Of a stretch of 34,145 nucleotides of DNA, positions 6,969 to 16,151 are shown piece after piece. Numbering within the stretch: the first letter of the stretch is position 1; every line of letters begins with the position of its first letter. This stretch comes from Natronospirales bacterium. GTDB taxonomy: Bacteria > Pseudomonadota > Gammaproteobacteria > Natronospirales > REEB76. The notes under the pieces were generated by a model. That model did no database searches. It was not told the origin of the DNA and saw only the letters and a list, made by a program, of their open reading frames with translations. The stretch lies in assembly GCA_021792635.1 (NCBI GenBank), contig JAJYUH010000019.1:1-34145 (forward strand), written 5' to 3'. Made by a program: the position numbers and the translations under genes.

Positions 6969-9900
6969 TCAATCCCAGCGGGTACGTTGCGGGTGAAAGC
7001 CGCCTACCAGGCTCTGTATCTGTTCCAGGAGCTCGGTTTCCTGATAGGGCTTACCGAGGTATTTGTCCACTCCGATCTCCATGGCGCGGTTGCGATGTTT
7101 CTCTCCGGTACGCGAGGTGATCATGATGATGGGCACCTTTCTGAAACGCTCGTCGTTGCGCATGTGTTGCGCCAGTTCATAGCCGTCCATACGCGGCATT
7201 TCTATGTCCAGCAGCATCACATCGGGAATATTCTCCTGCAACAGCGCCAGCGCATCCACACCGTCCTTCGCGGTGATGACGCGCATGCCATAGCGTTCCA
7301 GCAAACGCTGGGTCACGCGGCGTACGGTGATGGAATCATCCACCACCATGGCAAAGATGCGCGTATCCTGCGAGGGAGCTTCGCGTTCCAGTACTTCACG
7401 CGGTGCTTCCTCGGTCTGCGCCACGCTACGCGTCAGCGCGGTCACATCGAGAATCAGGAGAATACTGCCATCGCCCAGAATGGTGGCGCCGGAAATGCCG
7501 CGAATATTGCTCACCTGCGGTCCCACGGATTTCACCACGACCTCGCGGCTGCCCTGCATGCCTTCGGTAATCAACGCAATGTTTGCGTCCCCGGCTCGGA
7601 CCAGGAGTAGCGGTACGGTGATGAGACCATCAGAGAACTGCGGTGCACCGATGCCGAGCAGAACGGAAAGATGCTGCAGCTGGTAAGGACGGCCGCCGTA
7701 GAGATAGGCGGGATTCTCACTGGCCATCAACCGCTCAAGCTCGGCACGCGGGATGCGAGCGATACCCTCGATGCTCGGCAAAGGAATGGCATAAGGCTGT
7801 TCCGCCATGGTTATGAGCAGTGCCTGGGTGATGGCAAGCGTGAACGGCAGGCGGATGGTGAATTTCGCGCCTTTGCCCGGCGTGGAATCCATCCTGAGTG
7901 TACCGCCGAGTTGTTTAATCTCGTTTGCCACCACGTCCATGCCCACGCCACGGCCGGCTGTCTGGGTAACCTGCTCGGCGGTGGAGAAGCCCGGCTCGAG
8001 AATGAACGCCATAGTCTCGCGCTCACTGAGCTTCACGTCCGGTTGCACCAAACCTGTTTTCTCCGCCTTGCTGCGGATGGCGCGCAGATCAAGACCGCCG
8101 CCGTCATCCGTCACTTCAATGACCACTTCGGACCCTTCACGGTTGAGTGTGATGCTAACCGTACCCAGCGGTGGTTTCTTGCGCTGTTTGCGCACTTCGG
8201 GCTTTTCAATGCCGTGTACTACCGAATTGCGCAGCATGTGCTCGAGGGGTGCCAGCACCCGCTCCAGCACCTGCCGGTCCATCTCGCCTTCAGCGCCGAG
8301 AAATCTGATTTCTACCTGCTTGTGCGCTTCTTCGGCGGTTTGACGTACCACGCGCCGCAAGCGCTGGGCATGGCGCGCGAACGGCACCATGCGCGTGCGC
8401 ATGAGCCCATCTTGCAATTCAGTCGTGACCCGCGACTGCTGCAACAGCAGTGTCTCCGCCTCGCGCGCCTGATTGAGCAGCAGTGACTGCAGGCTCACCA
8501 GGTCTCCCACGGATTCCGCCAGTGCACGCGACAACTGCTGCAGCAGCGAGTAGCGATCCAGTTCCAGCGGATCGAACTCCGGGTGTCCTTTGTCACCACC
8601 TTCCTGCTGCCACTGATGCAGAATTTGCGCTTCAGTTTCGATATCGAGCTTGCGCAACTGATCGCGCAGGCGCACCACCGTCTGCTCCAGTTCACTCAGG
8701 TTGAAATTGATGGAGTGGACCTGCTGTTCGAGACGCGAGCGGTAGATACCCACTTCGCCAGCGTAGTTCAGCACGCTTTCCAGCAGGTCTGCGCGCACCC
8801 GCACCAGTTCGTGCTGGATACGCGATGCAGCACGCCGATTCGCCGCACCACCCAGCGCCGCTTCCGCGGTAACGGCGTCTTCCTCGCCCTCCGCTTCCGC
8901 CTCGGCTTCGGACAGGCGCGCCGTGTATTCGGCCTCAGAAGGTTGTGGCGACATGGGTATCGCCTCAAACCGTTCTTCGGCACGCTCCAGCCCATCATCC
9001 ACGCTATGGCCATGCACGCGCCTGAGATCCGTCACCAGGTCACCGGCATCCGCGATGGGGTTACTACTGTAGCCCTGCTCCAGCATGCGGTGCAGCCGGT
9101 CCACGGAGCGGTTGAGCAGCGCCAGCAATTCCGTGGATACCACGATGCGGCCGTCCACTACGTCGGTGAGCACGGTTTCCATTTCATGGCTCAAATCCCC
9201 CATGGGGGTGATACCGGCCATGCGCGCACCGCCTTTCAAGGTATGCAGATTGCGCTGCAACTGCATCACCAGCTCCGCGTCGTTGCGCTTCTGTGACCAG
9301 TGATGCAGGGTGCTGTCGGTGGACTCCAAAAGCTCCGTGGCTTCCTCAAAGAAAATCGCAGCCAAGTCCGCATCGAAATCCCTGAGTTCGGAGAGTTGCA
9401 CGTATTTGAGCGGTCGCTCCGGCTGGGGAGCGGCGGACCGGCGGATGGTCTCGGCGGAAGCTTCCTCTTGGACCGCCCCGGTCAGTGGTTGCATCTCACG
9501 CATGCGCTTCAGTAATGCAGCATCGGGCGGTTCGATAGCGGCGCCAGTATTGAGTGCATCGACCATGGAGCGGGCCGCGAGCAGTACCTCGGCCAGCAGC
9601 TCCAGATGGTCCCCCGGTAACGACGCATCGCGGGCGCTCAGCTCCATGAGATAGCGCTGTACCGGCTCCATCAATGCCGCCAGTTCCACGACACCGGCCA
9701 TGGAAGCACTGCCATGCAGGGTATGCATGGCGCGCACCAGCTCTTCATCGGGTATACGCTTTTCCTCCTCCCGGCGCGCGCTATCCAGGAATGCGGACAG
9801 CACCTCCAGGTGGCCTTCGGCTTCGCGGGTAAAAATGCCGTGGAGTTGCGCATCCATGCTGACCGGGGCGGTACCCACCGTATCCACAAATGAGGGTTGC

Positions 9901-12326
9901 TCCCCCGGCGCAGGCAAATCCGTGCCGGCCGCACCGGAGCGGGCCGCTTGAGTGTCGCTACCTGCCACCATGACAGGCAGCGCGGGGCGTTCACCGCGGC
10001 TGAAGGCAAGGGCGGTATCCATGAGCGGCTGAATGCCGCTGCGCGGCGCGGTACCCACTTCCAACTGTTCCACCAGTTCCGGCAAGGTCGAAATGGCTCG
10101 TTCCAGCAACGTGAACATGTCGTCCGACGGCTCGATGGTCTGGTCGATCACCCGATTGAGCATGGTCTCGAAGGACCAGGCGAACTCGCCGATGAGACGC
10201 GCACCCACCATACGACCGCTGCCTTTCAGGGTATGCAACGAGCGCCGCACCGTGGTGAGCGCTTCCCAGTCCGCGGGGTTGGAACGCCAACGCGGAAAGT
10301 TCTCGCGCAGCGAACTCATCTCTTCCTGGGCTTCTTCCAGGAAGATTTCCAGAATCTCCGGGTCCACCTCGGCCATGGGCACCACCGCCGGACCCATGGC
10401 CGAGGGCACAGCGGGCTTGCCAGTGACGGCCGGTACCGGCGCTACCGGAGGTTGCGGCGCGGGCACCGGCTGGTGCGGCGCGGCCGGCGCAACAATTTCC
10501 AATGCCAGGGTTTCCACGCCGCCATCGGAAGGACCGATGACGATGTGTTCACCTTCCACCTCGGATGTTTCCAAACCGGCTGTGGATACCCCGCTGTCGG
10601 CGCGGCCGGCGGCATCCTCGTCCGGGTATGTCTGACCCACAGAGAACCCCAGGGTCGCAACGCAGGCTTCGGCATTGTCCAGCATGGACAACGGATTGCC
10701 GCGTCCCTGCTGGATGGCTTCGAGATAAAACTCCACGCTCACGATGGCGTCCGCCATGCGATCCAGCTCGTTCTGCGCAGGCATACCCCGGTCGGCCAGC
10801 AGACGCTGACGGATGAACTGACGCACGCTTTCCAGCAGCACCACCACGCGATCCAGTTGCAAAAACCGCAGGCTCGCCTGGATCTCGCGGATACGCTGTG
10901 GCAAAGAAATCAGGCTGTCTGCATGAGACGGCTCATTGACAAATTCGACGATGGATTCCTTGATGTGTGCCAGATTGATGATGGATTCGCGGATCACCGC
11001 ATTCTGGATTTCACGCAATTCCGAGCGCTCGCCGGCCGTTTCGGCAGCACCCCGATCGCCAGCCTTGGGCGTCACCAATCCCACCATGTCCTCGTCGAGC
11101 TGGGTTTCCACACGCACGATGCCGCTGGCGATTTCCATGAGGATGGTCTCGTCCGGTGCGATGTGCTCACCATCGAGAATTTTTCTCAGACGAACGCGCT
11201 CGGCTTCGAGTAACTCACGCAGTTTGGGCAGCCCCAGGACCGCCAGAGTGTCGCCTACCTTTTTCAGCGAGCTGTCCAGGGAGGCAAGTTCAGTTACTTC
11301 GGACTTGCCCATGCGCACAAAGATATCAAGAGTATCCTTGATACGGGTGATGTCTTCCTTGATGGCAGCGGACACGGTGCGCATCAGGCTGATGTTGGGA
11401 CCGGAAAGCCTCTCACGGGTGTCCTCGACCTCACCCTCACCGGGTAGCAATTCACCGAGCTTGAAGGACGTCTTGATGGCGGCGATGCGTTCGCCGCTGG
11501 TGGTGGCGCGCCCGATGTAATAAAGGAGATTGTTGACCAGGTCTTTGGCCGGATCCTCGGCTACCTGTGCTTCACCCTGATCCATGAGCCGCTTGATCTG
11601 TCGGTCCACTTGGCCAAGCAACTGTTTGAGACTCACGTCCGCCTGGATACCGCCTGTGCGCAGACCCTCAATGATGCCGCCCACAATCCACCACAGCTCG
11701 AATACCGCCGGCGTGGTGGCAGCCTGTTCGAGTTTCTCCGTGGAGTCGGCAAGGATCTTGAGATGCTTTTCCGCCTGATCGCCCTTGTACCAGCCGAGCA
11801 GCGCCATCTGGAACTTGGGCCTGAGTTTGCCGGCCAAACCCCGGATATCCACCGGTTTGACGGGGGCACCCTTGCCCATGACGCTGGCGGCACGGCCCGC
11901 CAGGTTGTAGGCGAACAGCGCGCTTTCCGAGAGCAACGGCTGACCGCGCACCGCGCGTAAATCATTCAGCAGCGACAACAGCGCCAGCGGCATATCGCGC
12001 CGCCCGCCGATGACCCGCTCCAGATAATCGGGCAGCTGCAGCATGGCGCGCATGAGTACTTCGAATGCGGCATCGTTACGCTGCAGTTCACCGGAACTGA
12101 GGCCGCGTACCACCGACTCCATTTCCTCGGCGAGCATGGCGGCGCCATAAACTTCGACGATGCGCAACGTACCCTGCACCTGGTGCAGGAACTCCAGGCA
12201 CTGGCCGAGCGCCTCGCCACCGTCCGGATGCTCGACATAGGCCTCAAGCGCCTGGCGTGCGCGCACCAGCGTGTGATCAAGTTCGTTCTTGATCCACAGC
12301 AGCGAATCGGAAGCGACCTGGCTCAT
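6969..12326 (-). CDS. chpA: ChpA, hybrid histidine kinase of twitching motility
   Basis: This is a giant CheA-type kinase, 1785 aa, that receives signals from PilJ and phosphorylates PilG and PilH to control type IV pili. The N-terminal part (about 1-600) is the FimL-like, non-catalytic Chp region beginning ALEAYVEHPDGGEALGQC, with a degenerate FLHQVQGTLR. Three canonical phosphotransfer domains follow, with His698 (HTLKGSGR), His868 (HTLHGSAS) and His1028 (HTLKGGAR). Next come the dimerisation and ATPase region (MLRNSVVHG near 1366, DDGGGLD near 1407, GRGVGMDVV near 1457), a CheW domain (about 1495-1630) and a receiver domain with Asp1707 (LLDIEMPRMDG). P. aeruginosa ChpA is about 2470 aa with more phosphotransfer modules, so this is a slimmer form. 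I chose ATG 12326 because MSQVASDSLLWIKNELDHTL matches the ChpA N-terminus; the frame upstream runs into pilJ without homology. The gap to pilJ is 28 bp. Confidence 0.94.
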   Translation of the reverse strand: MSQVASDSLLWIKNELDHTLVRARQALEAYVEHPDGGEALGQCLEFLHQVQGTLRIVEVYGAAMLAEEMESVVRGLSSGELQRNDAAFEVLMRAMLQLPDYLERVIGGRRDMPLALLSLLNDLRAVRGQPLLSESALFAYNLAGRAASVMGKGAPVKPVDIRGLAGKLRPKFQMALLGWYKGDQAEKHLKILADSTEKLEQAATTPAVFELWWIVGGIIEGLRTGGIQADVSLKQLLGQVDRQIKRLMDQGEAQVAEDPAKDLVNNLLYYIGRATTSGERIAAIKTSFKLGELLPGEGEVEDTRERLSGPNISLMRTVSAAIKEDITRIKDTLDIFVRMGKSEVTELASLDSSLKKVGDTLAVLGLPKLRELLEAERVRLRKILDGEHIAPDETILMEIASGIVRVETQLDEDMVGLVTPKAGDRGAAETAGERSELREIQNAVIRESIINLAHIKESIVEFVNEPSHADSLISLPQRIREIQASLRFLQLDRVVVLLESVRQFIRQRLLADRGMPAQNELDRMADAIVSVEFYLEAIQQGRGNPLSMLDNAEACVATLGFSVGQTYPDEDAAGRADSGVSTAGLETSEVEGEHIVIGPSDGGVETLALEIVAPAAPHQPVPAPQPPVAPVPAVTGKPAVPSAMGPAVVPMAEVDPEILEIFLEEAQEEMSSLRENFPRWRSNPADWEALTTVRRSLHTLKGSGRMVGARLIGEFAWSFETMLNRVIDQTIEPSDDMFTLLERAISTLPELVEQLEVGTAPRSGIQPLMDTALAFSRGERPALPVMVAGSDTQAARSGAAGTDLPAPGEQPSFVDTVGTAPVSMDAQLHGIFTREAEGHLEVLSAFLDSARREEEKRIPDEELVRAMHTLHGSASMAGVVELAALMEPVQRYLMELSARDASLPGDHLELLAEVLLAARSMVDALNTGAAIEPPDAALLKRMREMQPLTGAVQEEASAETIRRSAAPQPERPLKYVQLSELRDFDADLAAIFFEEATELLESTDSTLHHWSQKRNDAELVMQLQRNLHTLKGGARMAGITPMGDLSHEMETVLTDVVDGRIVVSTELLALLNRSVDRLHRMLEQGYSSNPIADAGDLVTDLRRVHGHSVDDGLERAEERFEAIPMSPQPSEAEYTARLSEAEAEAEGEEDAVTAEAALGGAANRRAASRIQHELVRVRADLLESVLNYAGEVGIYRSRLEQQVHSINFNLSELEQTVVRLRDQLRKLDIETEAQILHQWQQEGGDKGHPEFDPLELDRYSLLQQLSRALAESVGDLVSLQSLLLNQAREAETLLLQQSRVTTELQDGLMRTRMVPFARHAQRLRRVVRQTAEEAHKQVEIRFLGAEGEMDRQVLERVLAPLEHMLRNSVVHGIEKPEVRKQRKKPPLGTVSITLNREGSEVVIEVTDDGGGLDLRAIRSKAEKTGLVQPDVKLSERETMAFILEPGFSTAEQVTQTAGRGVGMDVVANEIKQLGGTLRMDSTPGKGAKFTIRLPFTLAITQALLITMAEQPYAIPLPSIEGIARIPRAELERLMASENPAYLYGGRPYQLQHLSVLLGIGAPQFSDGLITVPLLLVRAGDANIALITEGMQGSREVVVKSVGPQVSNIRGISGATILGDGSILLILDVTALTRSVAQTEEAPREVLEREAPSQDTRIFAMVVDDSITVRRVTQRLLERYGMRVITAKDGVDALALLQENIPDVMLLDIEMPRMDGYELAQHMRNDERFRKVPIIMITSRTGEKHRNRAMEIGVDKYLGKPYQETELLEQIQSLVGGFHPQRTRWD

Positions 12327-12354
12327 GCACGCCTCATCTATATGCTGACCGCTG

Positions 12355-14433
12355 TCAGGCCACGCTGCCCGCTTGCTGAGGCGGAGCAATGACCATGGTT
12401 TCCTGGTTGACCGTACTCGGCAGCTTGAAGCCGGCCACTGACTTGCGCATTTCCGTGGCGAGTGCCGCAAGCTTGCCGATGGACTGGGCCGTGGCCATGG
12501 TGCCTTCGGTGGTCTGGGTCGTAATCTCGCGAATCACGTTCATACTGCGCGTCATTTCGCCGGCCGTCTGCGCCTGCTGACGGGCAGCGTTGGAAATACT
12601 CTGCACCAGGGTGGCGATGTTGTTGGCCACTTTTTCAATTTCATCCAGAGAGGTACCGGCGTTCTCGGCCAGTTGCGCGCCGCTCACCACGCCCGCGGTG
12701 GATTGCTCCATGGAGATCACCGCTTCATTGGTATCGGTTTGAATGGCCTTGACCAGCGCTTCGATCTGGCGCGTGGCGTTGGCGGAACGTTCGGCGAGGC
12801 GTTGCACTTCGTCCGCCACCACCGCAAAACCGCGACCCGCTTCACCGGCCATGGACGCCTGAATGGCGGCGTTCAGGGCCAGGATGTTGGTCTGTTCGGC
12901 GATGTCGTTGATGAGCTCCACGATGTCGCCGATCTCCTGGGAGGATTCCCCCAGTCGCTTGATGCGTTTTGAAGTCTCCTGAATGGTTTCACGGATATTG
13001 TTCATGCCATCGATGGTGCGGCGCACCGCCTCACCGCCCTTGTGAGCGATGTCCACCGATTGCTGTGCCACTTTTGCGGAGCGGTCGGCGTTGACGGATA
13101 CCTGCTCAATGGAATGTGCCATCTGGGTGATGGACGTGGAAGCGGTATTGATCTGCTTGCTCTGATTTTTGGACGCTTCGGCAAGATGAGTGGCAGTGGC
13201 CTGGGTCTGGCGGGCGGCGGCATCCACCTGCACGGCGGTGTCGTTGATGGTGCGCACTAGGCCACGCAGCGCCTCCAGGGCGTAGTTGATGGAGTCCGCG
13301 ATGGCGCCGGTGATGTCCTCGGTGACCGTAGCCTGCACCGTCAGGTCACCGTCGGCGAGGGAACCCAGTTCGTCCAGGAGTCGCAGAATGGCCTGCTGAT
13401 TGCGTTCGTTCTGCTCCTGCTGCATGTGCGCGGTACGGCGCGCATCGCCGCCCAGGACGTACATCCAAAGAAGGATCAGCAGCAGCAGCAGGCCGGCAGC
13501 GCCCAGAATGTAAGCCACCACCGGACGGAACATGCGGCTGTTTATCTGCCGCTGGTAGCTGGTGGTGATAGCCTGGGCCGTAGTAAGCAGTTGATTGCTG
13601 AGATGGTGAATCGTCTGGTTGGCTTTCTGCACATTCACCAGCAAATTGAGCAACGGTGTCACGAAAACAAGGTTGTTATTCACCTTGCCGAACAGCCCGT
13701 TGATGTTGCGCAGCGGGTCCAAGAAAGCCGGGTTGGTCACCGCAGTGATTCCGAGCTGGGTATCGCCGTCCCGCATGCCGCGGGTGATGCGGGCAAAGGT
13801 TTGGATGGTGTCAGGAAGTTCCTGGGCCACCGCAGCGATATCCCCCTGGCCACCGGTCACCAGCAAATTCACATCGCGCTGGATGAGTTGACCGTAGTAA
13901 GGCTGTTTGGCGGCGTACACGAGGGCACTTAGGCCGGTTTTGCGTGTGGCGAGATCACTGGTAAAGCCGTTCCAGGCCTTGATGAGATCCGGCATGGTCC
14001 GGTTGATGCCGGCGGCCGCCTGATTGGCCGCCGTGATGGAAGTGTGCGCGGTGAGAATGGTTTGCACCGCCGCGCGGACCTGGCCCCACTGGCCCCGGAG
14101 TACATTCACTTCCGACAGCACATCGCCTTGAGCCGCCGGCATCAGGGTCCGCGGATCACCGTTACCCATGCGCTTGATGGAACGGTCAAATTCCTCGCGG
14201 GCGCTGAGCAGGTCCTGGAAGGCCTGGCTCTTGCCGGCCACCGCCTGGTCGGCGGAGTGCACCATACGCTGGGAAAGCAGCGATTGCTGCGCGGCGAGCG
14301 ACAGGAACTCGTTGTCATGGGCCGAGTAGCGCCCTACCTCGAATATATCCACAACCGCCAGCGCGATCAGGATCAGCGCCAATATCAGCAGCAGATACAA
14401 GGCTTTGTTGGAACGTTTCTGCATCTCAGCCAT
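12355..14433 (-). CDS. pilJ: PilJ, methyl-accepting receptor for twitching motility
   Basis: This inner-membrane chemoreceptor, 692 aa, senses pilus or surface signals and controls ChpA. Layout: transmembrane helix 1 at about 11-30, a periplasmic helical region with LSQRMVHSADQAVAGKSQAF near residues 55-75, helix 2 at about 302-326, then HAMP-like NQQAILRLLDELGSLADGDL, and a cytoplasmic coiled coil. The signalling tip is strongly conserved (IGDIVELINDIAEQTNILAL and AGRGFAVVADEVQRLAERS, about 498-550). The protein ends GFKLPSTVNQETMVIAPPQQ. It closely resembles Pseudomonas PilJ across the signalling domain. I chose ATG 14433 since AGGGTG lies about 7 bp upstream; a GTG at 14442 in frame would add three residues. 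The methyltransferase gene pilK, which normally follows, is missing, so adaptation by methylation must be done elsewhere or not at all. Confidence 0.94.
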   Translation of the reverse strand: MAEMQKRSNKALYLLLILALILIALAVVDIFEVGRYSAHDNEFLSLAAQQSLLSQRMVHSADQAVAGKSQAFQDLLSAREEFDRSIKRMGNGDPRTLMPAAQGDVLSEVNVLRGQWGQVRAAVQTILTAHTSITAANQAAAGINRTMPDLIKAWNGFTSDLATRKTGLSALVYAAKQPYYGQLIQRDVNLLVTGGQGDIAAVAQELPDTIQTFARITRGMRDGDTQLGITAVTNPAFLDPLRNINGLFGKVNNNLVFVTPLLNLLVNVQKANQTIHHLSNQLLTTAQAITTSYQRQINSRMFRPVVAYILGAAGLLLLLILLWMYVLGGDARRTAHMQQEQNERNQQAILRLLDELGSLADGDLTVQATVTEDITGAIADSINYALEALRGLVRTINDTAVQVDAAARQTQATATHLAEASKNQSKQINTASTSITQMAHSIEQVSVNADRSAKVAQQSVDIAHKGGEAVRRTIDGMNNIRETIQETSKRIKRLGESSQEIGDIVELINDIAEQTNILALNAAIQASMAGEAGRGFAVVADEVQRLAERSANATRQIEALVKAIQTDTNEAVISMEQSTAGVVSGAQLAENAGTSLDEIEKVANNIATLVQSISNAARQQAQTAGEMTRSMNVIREITTQTTEGTMATAQSIGKLAALATEMRKSVAGFKLPSTVNQETMVIAPPQQAGSVA

Positions 14434-14508
14434 GTTTGTCACCCTAGAAAAGTCGGTTTTCAGATCAGGTCTCTGCAGCCAGTCCAGGCCGGGTTTTTGT
14501 CCTCTAAC

Positions 14509-15063
14509 TCAACGCGCGGCGCGCAGGAACACGGAACTTTCCACCAGTCCGTGCACACCCAGCACGCCCCAAAGTTCATCGCCGGCACTGTAGGCACCGG
14601 CGATATACGGTGTCATTCCCGGCAGCAGCTCCGGCAGCGCCTCCACCCGCTCCGAAGGCACAAAGCGGCGGAATCCGCGCACCTCATCCACCAGCAGGCC
14701 GGCCGGAATGTCCGCATGGTTCACCATGAGCACGCGGGTCATGCGGCCGATATCCGCGGCCGGGCCGCCAAAAAACGCGTTCAGATCCGTGATTGGCAGC
14801 AATTGGCCGCGTACGTTGGCAAGACCCAGCAACCATGGTTTGGCGCCCGGTAACCTGGTGACGCCGGGAAAGGGCAGCACCTCGCGTACCTCCTCACGGG
14901 ACGCCACCAGATAGGTGCGCCCCACGCGAAATCCCACGCCCACCCACTCCTCCTGCTGGACCGCCTCGCGCCCGCGACCCGAAGCCGCTTCCCGGCTGCG
15001 TCGCTCGAGCTCCTGCAAGAGCGCGAAAGGCCGGGCACGAAGTTCTGCGAGTGACACCGCCAT
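14509..15063 (-). CDS. pilI: PilI, CheW-like coupling protein
   Basis: This 184-aa cytoplasmic CheW-domain protein is thought to join the receptor PilJ to the kinase ChpA. The N-terminal LAELRARPFALLQELERRSR is typical of PilI. The domain follows with VGVGFRVGRTYLVASREEVR, REVLPFPGVTRLPGAKPWLL, GLANVRGQLLPITDLNAFFG and VRGFRRFVPSER. Its length is close to that of P. aeruginosa PilI. Only one base separates the pilH stop from the ATG at 15063, so translation is probably coupled. A 75-bp gap, the largest inside the run, precedes pilJ. Confidence 0.9.
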   Translation of the reverse strand: MAVSLAELRARPFALLQELERRSREAASGRGREAVQQEEWVGVGFRVGRTYLVASREEVREVLPFPGVTRLPGAKPWLLGLANVRGQLLPITDLNAFFGGPAADIGRMTRVLMVNHADIPAGLLVDEVRGFRRFVPSERVEALPELLPGMTPYIAGAYSAGDELWGVLGVHGLVESSVFLRAAR

Positions 15064-15064
15064 A

Positions 15065-15430
15065 TCAGCCGTTGGTCACTTCGCGGATCTTGTCTACCAC
15101 CTGCTTCTCGGTGACCGGTTTGGGCAGGTAGGCGACCGCACCCTGGCGCATTCCCCAAATCTTGTCGGTTTCCTGATCCTTGGTGGTCACCATCACCACT
15201 GGAATGCCGGAGGTTTCAGGATCCTTGGAGAGCTGGCGTGTAGCCTGGAAACCGCTCATCCCGGGCATGACCACATCCATGATGATGGCGTCGGGTTTCT
15301 CGCCCTTTGCCTTCTGGATACCTTCTTCACCGCTTTCCGCGGTAATAGTTTCGAAACCGTTCTTCTCCAGCCACGTCTTGAGCACGTGGATTTCCGTCGG
15401 GGAATCATCAATGATCAGTATGGTTGCCAT
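15065..15430 (-). CDS. pilH: PilH, single-domain response regulator
   Basis: This 121-aa CheY-like receiver is phosphorylated by ChpA. In Pseudomonas, PilH works opposite to or downstream of PilG and is associated with the retraction side of twitching. The acidic pocket is Asp8 and Asp9 in LIIDDSPTE, the phospho-acceptor is Asp52 in AIIMDVVMPGMSG, the conserved Thr lies in VVMVTTKDQE, and Lys in YLPKPVTEK. The start ATG 15430 has a good upstream GGAGGA. It is second in the pilG-pilH-pilI-pilJ-chpA-chpC order, 18 bp after pilG. Confidence 0.93.
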   Translation of the reverse strand: MATILIIDDSPTEIHVLKTWLEKNGFETITAESGEEGIQKAKGEKPDAIIMDVVMPGMSGFQATRQLSKDPETSGIPVVMVTTKDQETDKIWGMRQGAVAYLPKPVTEKQVVDKIREVTNG

Positions 15431-15448
15431 CTTGAACTTTCCTCCAAA

Positions 15449-15880
15449 TCAGCCATTGCCGGAAATACTTGCGCTGCCTGCGCTCTTGTGCACGTGATGC
15501 TGTATCGCATCCACCAGCTCATCCTTGGTAAAAGGTTTTGTCAGGTACTGCTCGGAGCCGACAATGCGCCCGCGAGCGCGGTCAAACAGGCCGTCCTTGC
15601 TGGACAACATGATCACCGGTGTATGCCGGAAAGTGTGGTTGTGCTTGATCAGGGCGCAGGTCTGGTAACCATCCAGGCGCGGCATCATGATGTCCACAAA
15701 GATGATGTCCGGCTTATGGTCGGCGATCTTGGAAAGCGCCTCGAATCCGTCCACCGCCGTGAGCACTTCGCAACCCTCCTTGGAGAGCAGCGTCTCGGCG
15801 GTGCGGCGGATGGTTTTGCTGTCATCGATCACCAGGACCTTCAGGCCCCTGAGATCGCCGTTGGGTTGTTCGCTGGCCAC
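15449..15880 (-). CDS. pilG: PilG, single-domain response regulator
   Basis: This CheY-like receiver, 143 aa, takes phosphate from ChpA and promotes pilus extension (in Pseudomonas it also raises cAMP). Asp19 and Asp20 are in VLVIDDSKTIRRT, phospho-acceptor Asp63 is in IIFVDIMMPRLDGYQ, the switch residues in VIMLSSKDG, and the lysine in YLTKPFTKDEL. The frame is open to 16075, but I chose GTG 15880. A perfect GGAGGT lies 4 bases upstream, and the remaining N-terminus (VASEQPNGDLRGLKVLVIDD) matches known PilG proteins in length. It is first in the Pil-Chp operon and diverges from gshB, as in Pseudomonas. Confidence 0.93.
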   Translation of the reverse strand: MASEQPNGDLRGLKVLVIDDSKTIRRTAETLLSKEGCEVLTAVDGFEALSKIADHKPDIIFVDIMMPRLDGYQTCALIKHNHTFRHTPVIMLSSKDGLFDRARGRIVGSEQYLTKPFTKDELVDAIQHHVHKSAGSASISGNG

Positions 15881-15884
15881 TCTA

Positions 15885-15890
15885 ACCTCC
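15885..15890 (-). promoter_or_regulatory. Strong ribosome-binding site fixing the pilG GTG start
   Basis: GGAGGT reads on the minus strand at 15890-15885, four bases from the GTG at 15880. It decides between this start and several in-frame candidates further upstream that lack such a site. Confidence 0.75.
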
Positions 15891-16151
15891 ACCCACTGAC
15901 TCCTGAACCGGGCCGCGGAGCCGGCCGGCGGCGCCATCTTAACCCGCTTGAGGCGTTCAAACCCCTTGGTACCGCTCTGCAGACCGGGCCGCCGTGTGGA
16001 ACGGGGTCCGGTAAAATTCTTGTCCGCCGCAACCCCGGGTAGCAGCCTGATCGAAGGTTTTAGCATAAAATCCACGCTTAATCCATTGAAAGCAATAAGA
16101 CTTCAAACAGCTTACGCAAACAGACCCGGCAGGAGGTTCCCGCCCCCAATC
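15891..16151. promoter_or_regulatory. pilG/gshB divergent intergenic region
   Basis: This roughly 260-bp gap holds no gene I can support. An AT-rich block at 16051-16110 (including TTTTAGCATAAAATCC) is the likeliest site of the divergent promoters, but no -35/-10 pair is clean enough to assign. AGGAGG at 16131-16136 is the only purine-rich site before gshB. Confidence 0.4.

Noticed and set aside
9897..11213. Plus-strand open frame of 438 codons within chpA, and similar ones at 1734-2861, 7671-8486 and 14915-16042
   Set aside because: All lie opposite clearly identified genes and show low-complexity His/Arg/Gln-rich translations without domains.
12327..12470. Upstream extension of the chpA reading frame
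   Set aside because: It overlaps the end of pilJ and carries no homology; the ChpA N-terminus is complete from the ATG at 12326.
15881..16075. Upstream extension of the pilG reading frame to 16075
   Set aside because: The extra 65 residues do not occur in PilG proteins, and a perfect ribosome-binding site stands before the GTG at 15880.
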